From an uncultured Tolumonas sp. (lineage in GTDB: Bacteria > Pseudomonadota > Gammaproteobacteria > Enterobacterales > Aeromonadaceae), in contig NZ_OY781378.1 in assembly GCF_963676665.1 (NCBI RefSeq), forward strand, positions 372,001 to 436,000: a stretch of 64,000 bases of DNA. Direction: 5' to 3'. This document shows positions 26,044-35,986 of this stretch, piece by piece. Under the pieces are notes generated by a model that did no database searches, was not told the origin of the DNA, and saw nothing but the letters and a program-made list of their open reading frames with translations. Position numbers and translations under genes: made by a program. How positions within the stretch are numbered: the stretch's first letter is position 1; each line of letters opens with the position of its first letter.

Positions 26044-26076
26044 AAAAAGGCTCGTCATCACTGACGAGCCTTTTTT
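26044..26076 (+). terminator. Terminator of the tRNA-Ala operon
   Basis: AAAAAGGCTCGTCA pairs with TGACGAGCCTTTTT around TCAC and is followed by T residues, 3 bp after the second tRNA. Confidence 0.92.
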
Positions 26077-26132
26077 GTGTTCGTATTTGGCAAGAATAAG
26101 GTAGCCCGCATATGAATTACGGGCTGATAGGG

Positions 26133-26771
26133 TTATTCGTCTTTGCCCAGATGAAACGCGGGTAAAGAGAGATGCAGGAAGATGGCTGGCACCCGTACAC
26201 ACAGCAGACTGAGCATGCTGGCAAACATCGACGCGACATGCCCCATACCCCATTCTAGCAGTACAACATAAATCGAACCGCTCAGTAGACACGCGGTCAC
26301 ATAAACTTCTTTACGTAATACCATCGGAATCTCTCGCGCCAGAATATCGCGTACAACGCCGCCAGCCACGCCGGTAATACAGCCCATCAGCACGGCAATC
26401 AAGCCTGATGTGCCGTAACTCAGCGCTTTTTGCGCACCGATCACCACGAACAAGGCTAGCCCGACAGCATCGAGCAGTGGTAACACATACCAAGGCCAAC
26501 GATGTAGCACGCGAGCAACCCCCATACCGGCAATCCCAGTCAGCGCAATGGTGAGCAGATAATGCGAGTCTTTGATCCAGAACACCGGAGTGGCACCAAT
26601 CAGCAGATCGCGGATCGTACCACCGCCAATAGATGTCACTGCCGCTAACACCAGAACACCGATAATATCCATCTTTAAGCGGCCAGCCACCAACACACCG
26701 GAAAAGGCAAAAACCACGGTACCTAACAGGTCGATAAAGTAGATCAGATTGTCGATAAACGCAGGTTGCAT
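26133..26771 (-). CDS. yadS: TRIC-like (UPF0126) membrane protein YadS
   Basis: This 212-residue membrane protein has about seven hydrophobic helices arranged as two UPF0126 repeats, each with a Gly-rich/Arg-Asp signature: [13 protein letters not shown] and [12 protein letters not shown]. The family is related to trimeric intracellular cation channels; the physiological ion in bacteria is not settled. E. coli has yadS directly after btuF, and the same order is kept here, about 60 bp downstream of btuF. Confidence 0.88.
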   Translation of the reverse strand: MQPAFIDNLIYFIDLLGTVVFAFSGVLVAGRLKMDIIGVLVLAAVTSIGGGTIRDLLIGATPVFWIKDSHYLLTIALTGIAGMGVARVLHRWPWYVLPLLDAVGLALFVVIGAQKALSYGTSGLIAVLMGCITGVAGGVVRDILAREIPMVLRKEVYVTACLLSGSIYVVLLEWGMGHVASMFASMLSLLCVRVPAIFLHLSLPAFHLGKDE

Positions 26772-26831
26772 GATGTTCTCAAATTACGATGAAGGTAAAA
26801 AAGCCAATTGTAAAAGTTATGTTAACTTTGC

Positions 26832-27683
26832 TCAATTAACGGTTTGCAAAGAATTTTTCGGCAGCTTACTGGCCATTTCAACTTTGCTGCACACTTGTTC
26901 AATGCCAAGCACGATCCGTGGTGATAAGCGGTGTAACCAATCGGCATTTAGCAAATACAGCTGTTTGTTTTTTACTGCAGCCAGTTGCGGCCATTTCAAC
27001 CAGTGTTGCAGATCACTGCCATGCTGAGTGGCAAAGATCACTTGTGGGTTGGCTGCCAATACCGCTTCTTCACCTAATTGGGGATAGGGTGCTTTACTGG
27101 CGGCGAACGGGTTTTCCGCGCCACACATGGTCATAATTTCCTGAATAAATGAACCATTGGCCACGGTGGTGAGTGGTGGATACCAGAGTTGATAAAAGGC
27201 TTTGATTTTAGGCCGCTGCTGGCTTTGTTGGCGGTAAGTCGCAAATTTCGTTTCTATTTGAGCGGCGAGCTGATTAGCTTGTTCGTGATGTCCGGTTTTA
27301 TCGCCTAACAAGCGTAATTCCACTGGCAGATCATCAAGATGTTGCGATTTAAGCAGTAACAACGGAATACCCAATGCCTGAATTTGCTGCTGCATTAACG
27401 CCTGTGTTGAACCCCAGGCGACGACCAGATCGGGTTTTACGGCTAATAAACTCTCACTGTTCAGGCTTTGGTAATTCGCCACTTTGGGCAGCTGTTTGAC
27501 TTCATCCGGATAATCACTGGCCTGATCGGTGGCAATAACCTGTTTTCCTGCACCGATAGCGAACAACATTTCGGTGATATGCGGTGTCAGACTGACGATG
27601 CGTTGTGGCGTGGCGAAAACATAAGCCGGTAATAACCATAACGTCAGCAGATAACCAAGCGACCTATTACGCCAGATGAACAT
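26832..27683 (-). CDS. btuF: Vitamin B12 periplasmic binding protein BtuF
   Basis: This substrate-binding protein of the BtuCDF importer captures corrinoids in the periplasm. A signal peptide (basic start, hydrophobic core, cleavage near AYVFA) is followed by the class III binding-protein fold with PQRIVSLTPHITEMLFAIGAG and a C-terminal lobe containing PQVIFATQHG. The start at 27683 was chosen for its GGATGG ribosome site and signal-peptide shape; ATGs at 27689 and 27698 are in frame. It overlaps cbiB. No btuC or btuD is in the window. Confidence 0.9.
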   Translation of the reverse strand: MFIWRNRSLGYLLTLWLLPAYVFATPQRIVSLTPHITEMLFAIGAGKQVIATDQASDYPDEVKQLPKVANYQSLNSESLLAVKPDLVVAWGSTQALMQQQIQALGIPLLLLKSQHLDDLPVELRLLGDKTGHHEQANQLAAQIETKFATYRQQSQQRPKIKAFYQLWYPPLTTVANGSFIQEIMTMCGAENPFAASKAPYPQLGEEAVLAANPQVIFATQHGSDLQHWLKWPQLAAVKNKQLYLLNADWLHRLSPRIVLGIEQVCSKVEMASKLPKNSLQTVN

Positions 27684-28629
27684 AAACATACCATCCATAC
27701 ATTGCTGCCAGTAATAACCAGCACAACCAACCTAAACGGATCAATCGTTGATAGGCCAATAACAGTGATGCCGAAGTCGGTTCTTGCGTGCCACCGATAC
27801 GGGGATAACGGATTTTTTCACCCACATAAAAACGTGGTCCACCGAGTCCAAGATTTAAATTGGTGCCATAGCCACTGAGTAACATCCCGGTGGTGACGGC
27901 AGGCCAATAACGGCACTGGCGAAAGGCATTTTTGACGCCGGAAAATCCGTGCGGCAGGAAAATTTGCAGTAAAACTAAGATCAGCACAGGGATGGTATTC
28001 AATGTCTGCAACATCCGCGCGGTAAATTCGCCACACAGCTGATTGGCTGTCAGCTTCATGTTGCAGCTTTGTGCCAATAACTGAATCAAGCGACAAAACA
28101 GGGCACCGTGAATGCCGAGTAGCAAATAACCAAATGCCACAGTAAACCACTGACTTAGCAGTCGCAGCATACTCATCTCGATCGCGGCTTTACACACACC
28201 CATGTTGCTCAAACTTTGTGTATCACGTAACACCCAACGGCTGAGCTGTAAACGCGCCAACGCCAGTTTGTCTTGTTGCAGTAACTGCCGAACCGCCAGC
28301 AGACACTCCTTTAATGGCTGGCTTTCCAGCAACCAACTGAGTAACAGAGTGTCGAATAGCATTTCCCATGGCGCCAGATTCCGTATCGACCAACTGGCAA
28401 TCAAACTGGGAATGATGACCACCAATGGTAGTAATAAACCAGCCATCCATTGCTGTTTCGGTGAAGCTTGCTTGGAATTAACGCGGCGAACCAAACGCTG
28501 CAACAGGGGTATTAATGCCGATGGTTTCCATCGAGCGGGAATGGGCAACCAGGCTTCCAGCAATAATGCCGCCAGTAAAATCACTGGCGGTGCGTGTAAT
28601 GCTGTTTGAACCCAAACAGGAATGTTCAT
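27667..28629 (-). CDS. cbiB: Adenosylcobinamide-phosphate synthase, CobD/CbiB family
   Basis: The 320-residue polytopic membrane protein belongs to the CobD/CbiB family. Family members attach aminopropanol (phosphate) to adenosylcobyric acid to form the nucleotide-loop arm of cobamides. The C-terminal hallmark segment [19 protein letters not shown] is present, and the N-terminal half is hydrophobic. It overlaps mtnN by ATGA and btuF by 17 bp, so the three are one operon. In the absence of other cob genes here, a role in corrinoid salvage or remodelling is inferred. Some family members in gammaproteobacteria are shortened or divergent, so activity is not proven. Confidence 0.8.
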   Translation of the reverse strand: MNIPVWVQTALHAPPVILLAALLLEAWLPIPARWKPSALIPLLQRLVRRVNSKQASPKQQWMAGLLLPLVVIIPSLIASWSIRNLAPWEMLFDTLLLSWLLESQPLKECLLAVRQLLQQDKLALARLQLSRWVLRDTQSLSNMGVCKAAIEMSMLRLLSQWFTVAFGYLLLGIHGALFCRLIQLLAQSCNMKLTANQLCGEFTARMLQTLNTIPVLILVLLQIFLPHGFSGVKNAFRQCRYWPAVTTGMLLSGYGTNLNLGLGGPRFYVGEKIRYPRIGGTQEPTSASLLLAYQRLIRLGWLCWLLLAAMYGWYVYVHLA

Positions 28630-29321
28630 GACAACTGGTTCAGCATAGCGACAATCATCGCTGAAGAGTTTTTCGCTGCGACTTCCAGATATTCTTCAAA
28701 GGTGCTTGGTGATTCCGTGCCGGCGATGTCAGACAGTGAACGGATCACCACAAACGACACTTTGAACTGATGACAAACCTGCGCAATCGCGGCGGCTTCC
28801 ATTTCCACCGCCATCATGGTGGGAAAAGTTTGGCGTAGTTGCGCGATACGTTGCGGATCGCACATGAATTGATCGCCAGTGCAAATCAAACCCACACGGC
28901 TTTGCAGATCGGGGAATTGGTGCATCACCTGTTCTGCTACTTCGATCAATTTACGATCAGAAGCAAACGCAGCCGGTTGTTGTGGCAACTGGCCCGGTTC
29001 ATAACCAAAGGCAGTGACATCCACATCGTGATGACGTACGTCATTGGAAATGACCACATCGCCGACATGTAATTCTGGGTCAAAGCCACCAGCGGAACCG
29101 GTATTGATCACACAGTCTGGCGCAAAACGCTCCAGCAGAATGGTGGTTGCGATGCTGGCCGCCACTTTACCAATGCCTGAACGCGTTAAGATCACCTGAT
29201 GACCGGCTAATTCACCGCTGTAAAATTCGCAGCCAGCGACAGTGATGGTTTCACGATTGTTGATCTGTTCACGCAAAATGGCGACTTCCGGCTCCATTGC
29301 GCCGATGATTCCTATTTTCAT
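28626..29321 (-). CDS. mtnN: 5'-methylthioadenosine/S-adenosylhomocysteine nucleosidase
   Basis: MtnN (Pfs) cleaves adenine from methylthioadenosine, S-adenosylhomocysteine and 5'-deoxyadenosine. It recycles radical SAM by-products and feeds LuxS. The 231-residue form from [13 protein letters not shown] (E. coli 232) has the catalytic Glu12 and, near the C-terminus, [10 protein letters not shown] with the catalytic Asp. An upstream start at 29390 is not family-like. It heads the mtnN-cbiB-btuF operon. Confidence 0.95.
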   Translation of the reverse strand: MKIGIIGAMEPEVAILREQINNRETITVAGCEFYSGELAGHQVILTRSGIGKVAASIATTILLERFAPDCVINTGSAGGFDPELHVGDVVISNDVRHHDVDVTAFGYEPGQLPQQPAAFASDRKLIEVAEQVMHQFPDLQSRVGLICTGDQFMCDPQRIAQLRQTFPTMMAVEMEAAAIAQVCHQFKVSFVVIRSLSDIAGTESPSTFEEYLEVAAKNSSAMIVAMLNQLS

Positions 29322-29466
29322 CACTACCTCAAAGAGTTCGCCATGCTGTGATGGCCAAAATATGTTGTGGTTGATCATAACAATATCCATCTGCAGTGAC
29401 GAGCCTGCAGCGATGCGGGATGGCCGCTTTTCCCCTACAATAGCGGGCTAATTTTCAGGAGTCGTC

Positions 29467-30393
29467 ATGCAAATACATTTTTTGGTCAATACCTTCGGTC
29501 AGGATCTCCTTCAACGTTATGGCGAGAAGATCCATAAACTGACGTTGCATGGCGCATTTACCTGCCCCAACCGCGATGGCACGCTGGGTAAAGGTGGTTG
29601 TACTTTTTGCAATGTCGCCTCGTTTGCCGATGAAGAGACGCAACAACTCTCTATCAGTGAACAGCTGACCGCTCGTAAAGGGGAAATTGTTCGTGCCCAA
29701 CGTTATCTGGCCTATTTTCAAGCGTATACCAGCACTTATGCCGAAGTGGCTTACCTGAAAAAGATGTATGAAGAGGCGCTGCAGGTCGCCGATATGGTGG
29801 GGCTGTGTGTCGGCACGCGCCCGGATTGTGTGCCCGATGCCGTGTTAGATCTGCTCAGTAGTTATCAGCAACAAGGCTTAGAGATCTGGTTGGAATTGGG
29901 TTTACAAAGTGCGCATGCGGACACGTTAAAACGCATCAACCGGGGGCACGATTACCTGGCCTATGTCGATGCGGTGGAACGGGCACGGGCGCGAAATCTG
30001 AAAATCTGCACCCATCTTATTATTGGTTTGCCGGGCGAAGGTGCGGCAGAGTGTCTGGATACATTGCAGCAAGTTGTGGCAACCGGCACTGACGGTATCA
30101 AATTACATCCGCTGCATATCGTGGAAGGCAGCACCATGGCGAAAGCGTGGCGTGCTGGTCGTTTGAATGCGTTAACGCAAACGGAGTATGTGGAAATCGC
30201 GGCCGAGATGATCCGGCATACGCCAGCGGAAGTGGTGTTCCATCGTGTTACTGCATCCGCGCGTCGACCCACCTTATTGGCCCCTGATTGGTGTGAAGGG
30301 CGCTGGAGTGTAATGATTGAGATGGATCGTTATCTGAAACAACACGGCGGACAGGGCAGTGCGTTAGGTCGCTCCTTTCAATTTCCAAGCTAG
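29467..30393 (+). CDS. yhcC: YhcC-family radical SAM protein
   Basis: This 308-residue radical SAM protein has the family's cluster cysteines in FTCPNRDGTLGKGGCTFCNVASF. Further signatures are YFQAYTSTYAEV, GTRPDCVPD and RRPTLLAPDWCEGRW, all matching E. coli YhcC (309 residues). Its reaction is not established; it groups with Elp3-like radical SAM proteins. It lies upstream of arcB as in E. coli. AGGAG precedes the ATG. Confidence 0.92.
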   Translation: MQIHFLVNTFGQDLLQRYGEKIHKLTLHGAFTCPNRDGTLGKGGCTFCNVASFADEETQQLSISEQLTARKGEIVRAQRYLAYFQAYTSTYAEVAYLKKMYEEALQVADMVGLCVGTRPDCVPDAVLDLLSSYQQQGLEIWLELGLQSAHADTLKRINRGHDYLAYVDAVERARARNLKICTHLIIGLPGEGAAECLDTLQQVVATGTDGIKLHPLHIVEGSTMAKAWRAGRLNALTQTEYVEIAAEMIRHTPAEVVFHRVTASARRPTLLAPDWCEGRWSVMIEMDRYLKQHGGQGSALGRSFQFPS

Positions 30394-30465
30394 GAAGCGC
30401 GCGCATTACCCGCTATGCTGATCTGGCTTAGTTTTTTTGCCACGAGCATGGAATGAGATAGCGCA

Positions 30466-32814
30466 ATGCGACAAATCAAAACATGGGTGCAGCTTTACGT
30501 CGACTGGATCACTCGCATCGGCATCATTCGATTCAGTCTGTTATTAGCATTCTGCATTATTTCTATTGCGGTCGTGATCCAAGGCACCATTACGTTACTC
30601 CTGCGTGGTGTGGTCGATGTGGTCGATCTGGTGCGCTCGGTCTTCTTTGGGCTATTGGTGACACCGTGGGCCGCCTATTTTCTGACTGCTGTTATTGATG
30701 AGCTGGAAGATTCCCGCCGTCGTTTGACCGACATGGTGCATAAGTTACAGGTCATGCGTGAACGCGATCAGGCTTTGAACCAGCGTCTGCACAGTAATAT
30801 CAGCCAGTTAAATAGCCAGATCGAAGAAACTCGCCGCGCCGAAGCAGCACGCTTGCGCGTATTAAGCGAGCTGGAAGCCGAAGCTATCCAGCGTGAAAAA
30901 GCCCAGAAAGAGCTGGAAGAGCAAAGTGCCTTGCTACGTTCATTCCTCGATAGTTCCCCCGATCTGGTGTTCTACCGTAACGAACGCGAAGAATTCCTCA
31001 GTTGTAATAAAGCACTGGAAACGCTGCTTGGTCGCAGTCGTAATGAGATCATTGGCCGCACACCGTACGGTGTTTACGAACCACAAATGGCGGAGCAAAT
31101 TATCAGTCATGATCGGGAAGTGTTTGAACAAAATCGCCCGATCACTTATGAGTTATGGTTCCCTTATCCCGATGGTCGTCGCGCCTGTTTTGAAATGCGC
31201 CAAGTGCCATTTTTTGCTGCACACGGTGAACGGCTCGGTCTGGTTGGTTTTGGCCGCGACATTACGGAACACAAGCGTTATCAAGATGAGCTGGAAAAAG
31301 CTAGCCAGGATAAAACTACCTTTATTTCGACCATCAGCCATGAACTACGTACCCCACTGAACGGCGTGGTCGGTTTAAGCCATATTTTGCTTGATACCCC
31401 GCTCAATGATTTACAGCGCCAATATCTGAATACCATCCATCTCAGTGCGGTCACATTAGGAAATATCTTCAACGATATTATCGATCTCGACAAAATTGAA
31501 CGTCGTCGGCTTAAAATTGCCAACAGTAAAATCGACTTGCGCGTGTTACTGGCCGATTTACAAACCTTAAGCAAACTGATGGTGGAAGCCAAAGGTCTGT
31601 ATTTGCATTTCGATATCGATGGTGATGTACCGCATTGGGTCATGGCCGATGGCACTCGTCTGCGACAGATCCTGTGGAACGTGCTCAGTAATGCGGTCAA
31701 ATTCACGGCGGAAGGCGGTATCACATTCGGGGTGCAGGTTTCTCCGGCGGAAGATAATAAAGTGCATTTGCGCTTTGATATAGAAGACACCGGTATCGGT
31801 ATTCCGGAACACGAACAGCAAAACATTTTCGCTATGTATTATCAGGTGCCAGGCACGAAACGCGCTGTTGGTACCGGCATTGGGCTGGCTATTACGCAAC
31901 AGCTGGTTGAGGCGATGGACGGTACGATTCAGGTGGATAGTGAGTTGGGGCATGGTTCATGTTTCACCATTGAACTGGACGTTGCCGTGATCGATGATAG
32001 TGTGGATGAAGCCGAGGTGACACAAGCCCCAGCCATTGCTGACTTACGTATTTTGCTGGTGGAAGACATTGCTCTAAACGTCACTGTGGCAACTGCGATG
32101 CTGAACAAACTCGGCCATCAGGTTGACGCCGCCATGACCGGCTCGGAAGCGTTAGAGAAATTCCAACCGGGTCGTTACGATCTGGTGCTGCTCGATATTC
32201 AATTGCCGGATATGACCGGTTTTGATGTCGCCGATGAATTGCGCCGTCGTTATCCTGAGCAGTTACCGCCACTGGTTGCCTTAACGGCGAACCTGATCAA
32301 CAACCAGCAGCAATATCAGCAGCATGGAATGCAATCGGTCATTGGTAAACCACTGTCGTTGGATAATCTGCGCAAAACCTTGAATGAGCTTTTTATTGTT
32401 TGTTCTCTGCCGGTAGAACCAGTGTTGACTGACTCACAGGAAAAACATTTGCTGGATATTAATTTCCTGCAGGATTTCACCGGTGTTGTCGGGTGTGATG
32501 TGATGGCGTCAGCGATCGACTTGTTTGAGCAGTCAATGCCAGAGTATCTCGATATTCTGAACAGTGCACTGACGGCGCGCGACAAACAGGGCATAGTGGA
32601 AGAAGCACATAAAATTAAAAGTGCAGCGGGTGCGATTGGTTTGAAACGGATCTATCAGCTGGCTCAACAAGCACAATCGCCCGATCTACCGGCCTGGCAG
32701 GAGAATATCCACGATTGGGTGGAAAGTATCAGCGCTGAATATCAGGGTGATTTGGAACGGCTGCGTCACTGGCTGCAGCAGCAACGTTCTCCGGTACAGG
32801 AACATCAGGAATAA
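30466..32814 (+). CDS. arcB: Aerobic respiration control hybrid sensor kinase ArcB
   Basis: This 782-residue tripartite sensor kinase reports quinone redox state to ArcA. It has two membrane helices (about 21-45 and 55-77), a coiled-coil leucine-zipper linker (80-150) and a PAS domain (about 155-270) with Cys180 and Cys241 at exactly the positions of the redox-active cysteines in E. coli ArcB. The transmitter His292 is in ISHELRTPLNG, followed by an HATPase domain (DTGIGIP, GTGIGLA), a receiver with Asp577 and a C-terminal HPt with His715 in EEAHKIKSAAGAIG. All phosphorelay residues are intact, so redox control by disulfide formation is expected. Confidence 0.97.
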   Translation: MRQIKTWVQLYVDWITRIGIIRFSLLLAFCIISIAVVIQGTITLLLRGVVDVVDLVRSVFFGLLVTPWAAYFLTAVIDELEDSRRRLTDMVHKLQVMRERDQALNQRLHSNISQLNSQIEETRRAEAARLRVLSELEAEAIQREKAQKELEEQSALLRSFLDSSPDLVFYRNEREEFLSCNKALETLLGRSRNEIIGRTPYGVYEPQMAEQIISHDREVFEQNRPITYELWFPYPDGRRACFEMRQVPFFAAHGERLGLVGFGRDITEHKRYQDELEKASQDKTTFISTISHELRTPLNGVVGLSHILLDTPLNDLQRQYLNTIHLSAVTLGNIFNDIIDLDKIERRRLKIANSKIDLRVLLADLQTLSKLMVEAKGLYLHFDIDGDVPHWVMADGTRLRQILWNVLSNAVKFTAEGGITFGVQVSPAEDNKVHLRFDIEDTGIGIPEHEQQNIFAMYYQVPGTKRAVGTGIGLAITQQLVEAMDGTIQVDSELGHGSCFTIELDVAVIDDSVDEAEVTQAPAIADLRILLVEDIALNVTVATAMLNKLGHQVDAAMTGSEALEKFQPGRYDLVLLDIQLPDMTGFDVADELRRRYPEQLPPLVALTANLINNQQQYQQHGMQSVIGKPLSLDNLRKTLNELFIVCSLPVEPVLTDSQEKHLLDINFLQDFTGVVGCDVMASAIDLFEQSMPEYLDILNSALTARDKQGIVEEAHKIKSAAGAIGLKRIYQLAQQAQSPDLPAWQENIHDWVESISAEYQGDLERLRHWLQQQRSPVQEHQE

Positions 32815-32838
32815 CCGCCAACATGAAGGAAACGGTTT

Positions 32839-34206
32839 ATGCTGCATTATCCGAACTTGCTCCAGCCTGAACGTTATTATCCGGTCGAACCACAATCTTT
32901 GTTGGTGGCTACTGAGTTGGATCGGACTCGGATCGTGCAAAGTGCGCCGGTTCGGCGTTTGCAGCAAAAAACCCAGGTTTTTCCGCTCGATGTTAAAGCC
33001 TCGGTACGCAGTCGGCTGACACATTCATTAGAGGTGCAACAAGCGGGCCGGCAGATCATTTTTGCTATTCGCCAGATGCGCCGCACTGATTGGGCAGAAC
33101 AGGCTGTCACCAATCTCATTGAGATGTCTTGTTTATTGCACGATGTCGGCAATCCACCGTTTGGTCATTTTGGTGAAGCGGTACTGCGAGAATGGCTGCA
33201 TGACGAACTGGATGGTTTATTTGCCTCTGCGATATCAGCCCCCGCCAGCGAACAATGGCAAAAAGTGCTGGCGCCGGATCTGTGTAGTTTCGATGGTAAC
33301 GCACAAAGTTTACGTCTAGTGCATTCCCTGCAACGTCTCAATCTGACCTTAAGTCAGTTGGCCTGTATCATAAAATACCCGCGAGTTATCGATGAATTGG
33401 TGACGGCGACCGAAGGTAAGATCGGTGTGTTCATCAGTGAACGCCAGCTGATCGAGCGCATTCGCGATGTGTTGCAATTACCCACCGGCGTTCGCCATCC
33501 GTTGGTTTTCATCATGGAAGCGGCGGATGATATTTCTTACAGTATCGCAGATGTTGATGATGCCGTTGATCGTAATTTACTGACTTTGGATGCGGTCATT
33601 AAATTTCTGACCCAACAAGTTGATGATGAAACCCGTAACTATTTAAAACCTTTGCTGGATGAAGCGTTACAAGACGAACAGGGTTTTTTCCCGCATTTTC
33701 GTTATCTGCTGACCAACGATTGGGTACAGTTGGCTGCTGAGTCTTATTTACTGCATAAAAAAGATATTCTGGCCGGACATTTCGTTGGGCATTTATTGGA
33801 ATGCGATCATCCGGCAATTCATGTGCTAAATGCACTGAAACGTCTGGCGCGACAATCCATCTTTGGTCAACGGGAAGTAGAAAGTCTCGAATTGTCCGGT
33901 TACGCCGCTATGCGAGGCGTGTTACTTACCTACAGTGAATTACTGACGTTGCCAGCACCAATATTTCGTCAACTATTAAGTGGGGAAGGGCATCATCGTT
34001 ATCAACATGCATTGCGGCTCTGTCATCGGCTTTCTCGTCGGCATGTACTGGCTTATCAAAAAGCCACCGATACGCCAGATCCCTTTTTTCAACGACCAGC
34101 AGAACAGGAATGGTATTACCGGGTACGTTTGTTACTCGATTTTATCAGCGGCATGACCGACACCTATGTGCTGGAAGAGTATCGTCTATTAAATGGCTGG
34201 GTTTAA
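32839..34206 (+). CDS. dgt: dGTP triphosphohydrolase
   Basis: This 455-residue HD-domain dGTPase hydrolyses dGTP to deoxyguanosine and triphosphate. Conserved segments are RRLQQKTQVFPL, RSRLTHSLEVQQ (first HD-domain His), the metal-binding LLHDVGNPPFGHFGE, CSFDGNAQSLRLVHSLQRLNL, IMEAADDISYSIADVDDA and LLDFISGMTDTY. The protein is about 50 residues shorter than E. coli Dgt (505). AAGGA lies before the ATG, which starts 24 bp after arcB, so it is probably in the arcB transcript. Confidence 0.92.
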   Translation: MLHYPNLLQPERYYPVEPQSLLVATELDRTRIVQSAPVRRLQQKTQVFPLDVKASVRSRLTHSLEVQQAGRQIIFAIRQMRRTDWAEQAVTNLIEMSCLLHDVGNPPFGHFGEAVLREWLHDELDGLFASAISAPASEQWQKVLAPDLCSFDGNAQSLRLVHSLQRLNLTLSQLACIIKYPRVIDELVTATEGKIGVFISERQLIERIRDVLQLPTGVRHPLVFIMEAADDISYSIADVDDAVDRNLLTLDAVIKFLTQQVDDETRNYLKPLLDEALQDEQGFFPHFRYLLTNDWVQLAAESYLLHKKDILAGHFVGHLLECDHPAIHVLNALKRLARQSIFGQREVESLELSGYAAMRGVLLTYSELLTLPAPIFRQLLSGEGHHRYQHALRLCHRLSRRHVLAYQKATDTPDPFFQRPAEQEWYYRVRLLLDFISGMTDTYVLEEYRLLNGWV

Positions 34207-34207
34207 A

Positions 34208-34240
34208 ATACAGTACTGACTTTTCTGGTCAGTACTGTAT
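34208..34240. terminator. Inverted repeat between dgt and rfaH
   Basis: ATACAGTACTGAC and GTCAGTACTGTAT form a perfect 13-bp stem with a 7-base loop between two convergent genes. No T-run follows on either strand, so it may end transcription weakly or act as an mRNA 3'-end stabiliser. Confidence 0.5.
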
Positions 34241-34254
34241 GAAGGCTGGATTGT

Positions 34255-34761
34255 TTAACTGGCCATGCAGCGAAAACTTTTGTTATCAAAACTATCGCTG
34301 ACATCCTGATTCAGGATCGACAGCAACAGAATGGCGCGCAGTTCGCCATCCGGTTCTTGATAAATGGCTTGCAGACCTTGGAAGGGACCGTCCTCAATGA
34401 GTACTTGCTGGCCGTGTTTCGGTAAGCGGCTCACCACGTCGCGTAATTCGTCGCTGTCTTCATTGCTCATCAGTTGATAGATCAATTCTTTTGGCACTTT
34501 GCTCCATTTTTCACCATGTCCGATCACGCGGCTAATACCTCGCGTTGAGCGAATTTTCATCGGTGAAAACTCATCGATATCTACATGAATAAACAGATAA
34601 CGCGGGAACATAGGCTCTGTTTTCTCGATCATTTTACCGCGTAAAATTTTGCGAGTGAGCACCAGCGGGTAATAACTGTCGATACCCTGATTTTGCAGAT
34701 GTAATTTGGCCCGTTCTTCTTCTTTCGGGTGACAGTAGGCCAGATACCAGTACTTCTTCAT
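34255..34761 (-). CDS. rfaH: Transcription antiterminator RfaH
   Basis: This 168-residue NusG paralogue (E. coli RfaH 162) is recruited at ops sites and suppresses Rho-dependent termination in long surface-polysaccharide and toxin operons. The N-terminal NGN domain begins KKYWYLAYCHPKEEERA and contains EPMFPRYLFI and RSTRGISRVIGHG. A C-terminal KOW-type domain, ending SFRCMAS, has EPDGELRAILLLSILN. Its presence implies RfaH-controlled operons elsewhere. It runs opposite to dgt. Confidence 0.92.
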   Translation of the reverse strand: MKKYWYLAYCHPKEEERAKLHLQNQGIDSYYPLVLTRKILRGKMIEKTEPMFPRYLFIHVDIDEFSPMKIRSTRGISRVIGHGEKWSKVPKELIYQLMSNEDSDELRDVVSRLPKHGQQVLIEDGPFQGLQAIYQEPDGELRAILLLSILNQDVSDSFDNKSFRCMAS

Positions 34762-34871
34762 TCTGGCTCCTATTTATTATTTTGCTCTTATGTAAACCAC
34801 GATACAGGGCAATCAGCTTTGAAACTGATGGTTATGTCCCGTAATCTTTGTCAATTTATCGTGCAGAAAAC

Positions 34872-34899
34872 AAAAAGGCCAACACAGGTTGGCCTTTTT
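34872..34899 (-). terminator. Terminator of arcA (bidirectional)
   Basis: AAAAAGGCCAAC pairs with GTTGGCCTTTTT around ACAG. It has A/T runs on both sides, so it can work in both directions. It lies just after the arcA stop. Confidence 0.88.
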
Positions 34900-34923
34900 A
34901 TCGGTTTGCTTAACAAAAACTAA

Positions 34924-35655
34924 CTAAGCGTTCGTTTCTTGTTCTAAGTCGGCACAGAAACGATAGCCTTCACCGTGAATGGTGGTGATCAGTTCCGGTG
35001 TATCTGGATAATCTTCAAAATGTTTGCGGATCCGGCGAATAGTCACGTCCACAGTACGGTCATGTGGTTTCAGTTCGCGCCCGGTCATTTTCAGCAGCAG
35101 ATCGGCACGAGTCTGGATTTGGCCCGGATTTTCACAAAAATGCAGCAACGCACGGAATTCAGAACGTGGTAAGCGATAAGCAACCGCTGACGGATTGATC
35201 AATGAACGGCTGTTGATATCCAGTGTCCAGCCATTGAAGCGATAGGCGGATACATTGCCAGCAATTGGTTCTTCAACCGGATCACCGCGGCGGGTGCGTC
35301 CCAGCAGATTACGGGCCCGGATCGTCAGTTCGCGCGGATTAAATGGCTTAGTCAGGTAGTCATCCGCACCAATTTCCAACCCTAAGATACGATCGACATC
35401 GTTATCGCGGCCAGTCAGGAAAATCAGACCCATTTCGCCTTTTTCCCGAATTTCACGTGCCAACAGCAAACCATTTTTTCCAGGCAAATTGATATCCATG
35501 ATCACCAGGTCAACTCGCTGATTCGCTAATGTATGGTGCATTTCGTCACCATTATTGGCTTCCAGAACATGATAGCCTTCCGCTTCAAAGATACTTTTCA
35601 GCGTATTTCGTGTGACGAGTTCATCCTCAACAATCAATATCTGTGGTATTTGCAT
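34924..35655 (-). CDS. arcA: Response regulator ArcA
   Basis: This OmpR/PhoB-type regulator is phosphorylated by ArcB under low oxygen and controls respiratory and TCA-cycle genes. The 243-residue form starts [23 protein letters not shown] like E. coli ArcA (238). The phospho-acceptor Asp sits in [12 protein letters not shown] (residue about 54), with FLTGRD, the conserved Lys in [10 protein letters not shown], and a winged-helix DNA-binding domain with [22 protein letters not shown]. An upstream ATG at 35748 is not family-like. It faces away from the thr operon, the same neighbour as in E. coli. Confidence 0.97.
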   Translation of the reverse strand: MQIPQILIVEDELVTRNTLKSIFEAEGYHVLEANNGDEMHHTLANQRVDLVIMDINLPGKNGLLLAREIREKGEMGLIFLTGRDNDVDRILGLEIGADDYLTKPFNPRELTIRARNLLGRTRRGDPVEEPIAGNVSAYRFNGWTLDINSRSLINPSAVAYRLPRSEFRALLHFCENPGQIQTRADLLLKMTGRELKPHDRTVDVTIRRIRKHFEDYPDTPELITTIHGEGYRFCADLEQETNA

Positions 35656-35827
35656 GGAAATTCTCTGCGTTAAATGAAATTGTGTTAATTTTAACATATT
35701 CGCTGCATTCATATGACAGTAGATCTGTTTTTTCAATGTTATTAACAATACCTGCCAGCCTGGCTCACAGACTGCGTTTGTTAACCGTCATGAATGGTCT
35801 GAAATCGCGAATTGTTACAAAATTTTG

Positions 35828-35857
35828 TTGACAGAAATGTACCTGATCCGGTATTGG
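35828..35857 (+). promoter_or_regulatory. Promoter of the thr operon
   Basis: Consensus TTGACA at 35828-35833 is followed after 18 bases by TATTGG at 35852-35857. The -10 is weak but the placement just before the leader gene is right. Confidence 0.5.
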
Positions 35858-35885
35858 TATGTCACTATTTATGCGAAGTCTAATT

Positions 35886-35960
35886 ATGCTATCTACTATT
35901 GCTACCCGCACAATTATTACCATTACCGGCACCACAATTGGTGGTACTGGCGCGGGCTGA
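35886..35960 (+). CDS. thrL: thr operon leader peptide
   Basis: This 24-residue leader peptide (MLSTIATRTIITITGTTIGG plus TGAG) is rich in Thr and Ile codons: 8 Thr and 5 Ile. As in E. coli ThrL, it ends in Gly-Ala-Gly. Stalling at scarce threonyl- or isoleucyl-tRNA would disrupt the downstream terminator. Upstream in-frame ATGs at 35871 and 35859 exist, but the first is only a few bases after the likely transcription start. It is too short for ordinary ORF calling. Confidence 0.88.
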   Translation: MLSTIATRTIITITGTTIGGTGAG

Positions 35961-35986
35961 TGCATAAATAACACAAACAATTATCG

